NCBI RefSeq assembly: GCF_011064615.1
Contig: NZ_JAALJH010000021.1
Coordinates: 47,940 to 111,939 of the forward strand
DNA length: 64,000 bases
From: Aquisphaera insulae
GTDB lineage: Bacteria > Planctomycetota > Planctomycetia > Isosphaerales > Isosphaeraceae
Reading direction: 5' to 3'
The notes under the pieces: model-generated
What the model was told of the DNA's origin: nothing
What the model saw: only the letters and a program-made list of their open reading frames with translations
The model's database searches: none
Shown here: positions 61,211-64,000 of the stretch, one piece after another
Numbering within the stretch: the stretch's first letter is position 1
Layout of the letters: every line of letters begins with the position of its first letter
Translations under genes and position numbers: made by a program

Positions 61211-63332
61211 TCGGCCCCCCATTGCTCGGTGACCCCGTCCCGTCGCGGGCAATCTTCTCGGCCCCGGCGGGCCGGCGCGGATAGGCCGAGATCGTGCGGT
61301 TGCTGATCGCCAGCAACAAGCGGTCGGTCAGGATCAGGTCGCCTCCCTCGGCGCCGGTGTCCTGCCCCCGGAAGATCCGCCGGATCCGGCCGGTCTGCGG
61401 GTCGACCTCGAAGATCCCCCGCGGAGTGAGCTGCCACAGCCCGTCGCGTCGCACGAGCAGGCGCCCGTCGGAGCATCCCCCCGGCAGGGGTGCCGACCAT
61501 CGCAGCGAGCGCCCCTTGAGGTCCAGCGCCGCGAGCTCCGGCCCGCCCAGGTACAGCGTCGCGTCGTCCACCCCCAGCAGCCGCGCCGACTTCGCGATCG
61601 GGCGCTCCCACGCGACCTTCATCCGATCTGGGTCGATCGCGCAGATGCGATCCGACTTGAGCCCCTTGATGAGCACCAGGTCGCCCAGGAGGAGCGGATC
61701 GCTGCACGCCGTTGACGGGGCCGCCTGGGGCATCTCGTCGAAGATGACGATGAAGCGGCTCTGCGACTGGGTTGGGTCGGTCGGATATCCGTAGCCCCAG
61801 TCCACCGCCCCGGATTCGGCGTCGAGCCGGGCGAGGAGCCCGTTGTGCGTGTCCACGTAGACCGAACCCGCGCGGTAGAGGAGCCGGGGCTGGGGATTGG
61901 TCTCTCGCGGGCCGTAGTACCAGTAGTAGCGCTCGCCCTCGCGGAAGATCCCGACCTCCGTTTTCCAGAGTAGCTTGCCGTCGTGCGGGCGGATCGCCAG
62001 GACGTACTGGCGCGGCTGGCCGTCCTGCCCGCCGCCGCCTCCGTACATCGAGCCCATCGAGGTCGAGGACTTGCCGGCGATGAACAGGGTGTCCCTGGTG
62101 AGGAGGGGCGGGCCCACGAAGTCGATCCCGGAATAGTCGGACAGATCCGACGATTGCCACACAACCTCCCCGTTCTCCGCCCGTCGGCAGGCCAGCCGGA
62201 ATTCGGCCTGGTAGTTCGGGTCCTTGAGGTCGCGGCCGAGGCTCCAGACGCGGCCTCGGCCGGCGAGGATGGCGAACCGGTTCGTCTCGATCATCTGGGA
62301 CTGGCCCTGCGTCGTGGCCTGTTCCAGGTTGTGGAACGACGCGGATCGCCAGAGCAGCTTGCCGCTGGCCAGGTCGACGGCGAACACGTGGCCGAGGTAG
62401 TTCGCGAAGAGCGTCTGCCCCTCGACCGCCGTCGCCGGCACGGCGCCGCTGAAGGACGTCGCCTCCCACTGGGACAGCTCCACGGGGGTCATCCCGGCGG
62501 TGACCGAGGCCGCGAACCGAACCTGCCAGGCCGTGGCCACCGTCTCGGCGAGCTCCGGTGCCGGGCCTCCGCCCGCGGGGTCAGCCGACCGGGCCTCGCT
62601 GGCGGGCAGGGATTCCGCGGCGATGCGCCTGAGATGCTCGCCCGCCTTCGCCTTCTTGCCCCCGATCGTGACGACCTCATCGGCGACGCGCTCCCCCGAC
62701 TCCGATCGGAGGGCATCCAGCTCTGACCGTCGCCCGGCCCTCGCCAGGGCCAGGGCGGCCTTGACCGTCGTCAGGGCCGGCGAGAGCTCCGAGTCGGGAC
62801 GTTCCCGGAGGATGGCCAGCCAGCAGTCGGCGGCGCGATCGAACTGCCCCTGCTCGAAGTACAGGTCGCCCAGGCGATCCGCCGCGTTATCCCCGACCGA
62901 GGTGAGGAAGTACGACGAGAAGAGCCTCTCGAGCGTGGCCTGCTCGGTCGCTCCTTCCGCCTGGTCCAGCAGCTTCTTCGCGTCCGAGTCGTAGAAGAGC
63001 CGGTATGCCGCCTGCCCCTCGGTCGAGAGGCCGGCGAGGACCGAACGACGCTTCTGGCCCACGGGGATGATGAAGCCGTTCGCCCCGTCGACGAACCGCG
63101 GGGCCTGGGCTTCGGGGATGGCGTAGAGCGCCTTGGTCGCTCTTTCCCAGGCCGCCCGCCGCGCGAACCTCTCGAAGTCGTCGAACGCTTCCTTCGTCTC
63201 GCTCGAGGCCGGCGGCATCTGCAGCGGCCTATCTGGGCGATCGTTGGACATCTTATCGGCCGCGCCGTCATCGGCGCCGGCGGACGACGCGATTAGCAGG
63301 CCGATGGTTGCGAATAGGCAGAACCGTGACAC
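61203..63332 (-). CDS. PQQ-like beta-propeller exported protein
   Basis: A 709-residue protein, first gene of the minus-strand run. Signal peptide FCLFATIGLLIASSAGAD. N-terminal helical TPR-like part (LYFEQGQFDRAADCWLAILRERPDSEL), then a PQQ/outer-membrane-assembly-type propeller: VFAVDLASGKLLWRS, AENGEVVWQSSDL, IRPHDGKLLWKTEVG, LDAESGAVDWGYG, AIDPDRMKVAWERP and LDLKGRSLRWSAPL are the repeated blade strands. It lacks the Cys pair and ligands of quinoprotein dehydrogenases, so it is more likely a protein-binding scaffold. Confidence 0.9.
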   Translation of the reverse strand: MSRFCLFATIGLLIASSAGADDGAADKMSNDRPDRPLQMPPASSETKEAFDDFERFARRAAWERATKALYAIPEAQAPRFVDGANGFIIPVGQKRRSVLAGLSTEGQAAYRLFYDSDAKKLLDQAEGATEQATLERLFSSYFLTSVGDNAADRLGDLYFEQGQFDRAADCWLAILRERPDSELSPALTTVKAALALARAGRRSELDALRSESGERVADEVVTIGGKKAKAGEHLRRIAAESLPASEARSADPAGGGPAPELAETVATAWQVRFAASVTAGMTPVELSQWEATSFSGAVPATAVEGQTLFANYLGHVFAVDLASGKLLWRSASFHNLEQATTQGQSQMIETNRFAILAGRGRVWSLGRDLKDPNYQAEFRLACRRAENGEVVWQSSDLSDYSGIDFVGPPLLTRDTLFIAGKSSTSMGSMYGGGGGQDGQPRQYVLAIRPHDGKLLWKTEVGIFREGERYYWYYGPRETNPQPRLLYRAGSVYVDTHNGLLARLDAESGAVDWGYGYPTDPTQSQSRFIVIFDEMPQAAPSTACSDPLLLGDLVLIKGLKSDRICAIDPDRMKVAWERPIAKSARLLGVDDATLYLGGPELAALDLKGRSLRWSAPLPGGCSDGRLLVRRDGLWQLTPRGIFEVDPQTGRIRRIFRGQDTGAEGGDLILTDRLLLAISNRTISAYPRRPAGAEKIARDGTGSPSNGGPNE

Positions 63333-63932
63333 GTGGGCATGGTCCCGACGAAGGCTTCAGATGACCACAACCACCGTGCTCGACTCGTCAGGAAGCGGCG
63401 TGGTCCTGAAGTGTCCCACGGTTGTAATCGTTCCGATATCGATCGTGCAAACGAATTCTCTCACATTGCAGGACCGGGGAAGGAAGAGAGTCTTGGATGG
63501 TCACCGGGATCCTGGTGGGAATCACCAGGGCAAAGACACTTGAGCAGTGTTAGCACGGATCCCCATGGACGGTGCCTGTCGCTCAAGGAAAGCCCCGTCG
63601 CCGAGGCTGTTGCAACGCAGGCATGGATCCGGAGTTGAATGTCGGGACCGACCCAGCGTGATAATCCGTGATGCTTGATAGGGAGGTGCTGTGTCGCGGT
63701 GCCCCGCTCACGGCTCTCCTAAGATCGTCTGAATCCCGAAGAATCCTGTCCGGCAGGTCCCGAAGGAACGATGTCGCCTCGCAGACCATTTCGGTATCGG
63801 ATCCGCCCTCGATCCGACTTGCCCGACCTGCCTCGGTCTCGCTAACGCGGGCGAGGCGAGCCGGAGCCCAAGCGACCGAGGACAGCAGAACCATCTCCAG
63901 CAGCTCGCGGCTCGAGGAGCCAAATCGATGCG
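63333..63932. other. Non-coding stretch at right side of window
   Basis: About 600 bases without a supported gene. Frames on both strands are short and of mixed composition. It should contain the promoter of the minus-strand twelve-gene run and perhaps one for the plus-strand frame at the right edge. I see no distinctive boxes, repeats or RNA. Confidence 0.5.
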
Positions 63933-64000
63933 ATGCAGAGACTTGAGATCGTCGCGAGTCGTTTCGTCGAGGCCAGCAACCCGGGCTGGCGGTGGACTCG
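63933..64000 (+). CDS. Possible start of a protein-coding gene cut by window edge
   Basis: From ATG 63933 the frame reads MQRLEIVASRFVEASNPGWR..., with the G/C third-position bias of local genes, and stays open to the edge. GAGGAG lies a little far upstream (about 16 bases); an ATG at 63928 in another frame is better spaced but gives an Arg/Ser-rich peptide with poor codon bias. Too short to identify. Confidence 0.4.
   Translation, partial: MQRLEIVASRFVEASNPGWRWT

Noticed and set aside
61203..63332. PQQ-dependent alcohol dehydrogenase
   Set aside because: Blade repeats are present, but the adjacent-Cys ring and quinone/calcium ligands are not seen, and a TPR-like N-terminus suggests a scaffold.

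Overview
The window looks like part of a high-GC planctomycete chromosome, most likely of the Isosphaeraceae type (Singulisphaera, Aquisphaera, Paludisphaera). This rests on several family signatures: a paired DUF1549/DUF1553 and DUF1501 gene set, a Planctomycetes/Verrucomicrobia-type bacterial microcompartment (BMC), a very large MoxR-DUF58-VWA surface cluster, and several secreted proteins of planctomycete style. Genes are dense, often overlap by 4 bases, and have strong G/C third positions.

Layout. 1-3585: the start of an FG-GAP secreted protein (minus) and a large lipoprotein-like protein (plus). 3644-16928 (minus): a tightly packed eight-gene operon. In transcription order it encodes a PhnD-like solute-binding domain without a signal peptide, a small subunit of FAD-dependent sorbitol dehydrogenase type, a GMC flavoprotein oxidoreductase, a ferritin-like protein, a trypsin-phospholipase D fusion, a second trypsin protein, an EAD-like-trypsin-P-loop protein and a STAND/NACHT-type NTPase. 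The protease-nuclease-STAND half resembles NTPase-centred biological conflict systems. Its physical fusion to a redox half is the strongest candidate for an undescribed system here. 17287-18141: MutM/Fpg.

18341-28940 (plus): a complete BMC operon of the PVM (fucose/rhamnose) type. It has a DeoR regulator, PduL, three hexameric shell proteins, acetate kinase, three EutN pentamer proteins, a CoA-acylating aldehyde dehydrogenase, a class II sugar-phosphate aldolase, a lactate/malate dehydrogenase homologue, and two poorly understood proteins (249 and 441 residues). The expected route is fuculose/rhamnulose-1-phosphate to lactaldehyde, oxidation to an acyl-CoA, then acyl-phosphate and ATP, with NAD recycled by the dehydrogenase. 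A secreted CocE/NonD-type hydrolase follows.

31028-35443: tRNA-Leu(CAG) with a strong promoter and terminator, then a lower-GC island bounded by a 57-base perfect direct repeat of the tRNA 3' part. The island carries a small HTH protein, an amidase-like protein, an orphan and a glycosidase-like protein, but no integrase that I can see. 35484-36432 holds no supportable gene. 36433-43223 (plus): a secreted SGNH hydrolase, an ISL3-type transposase pseudogene, the DUF1549/1553-DUF1501 pair and a protein with about ten EF-hand loops.

43204-63332 (minus): twelve consecutive genes: PQQ-type propeller, SIMPL protein, prenyltransferase-repeat protein, MoxR ATPase, DUF58, two BatA/VWA-like membrane proteins, a DUF4175-like protein, a coiled-coil secreted protein, a small Cys-containing secreted protein, an NPCBM protein and a HEAT/STN-like protein. 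A MITE-like inverted-repeat element sits between two of these genes. The last 670 bases are mostly non-coding, with a possible gene start at the right edge.
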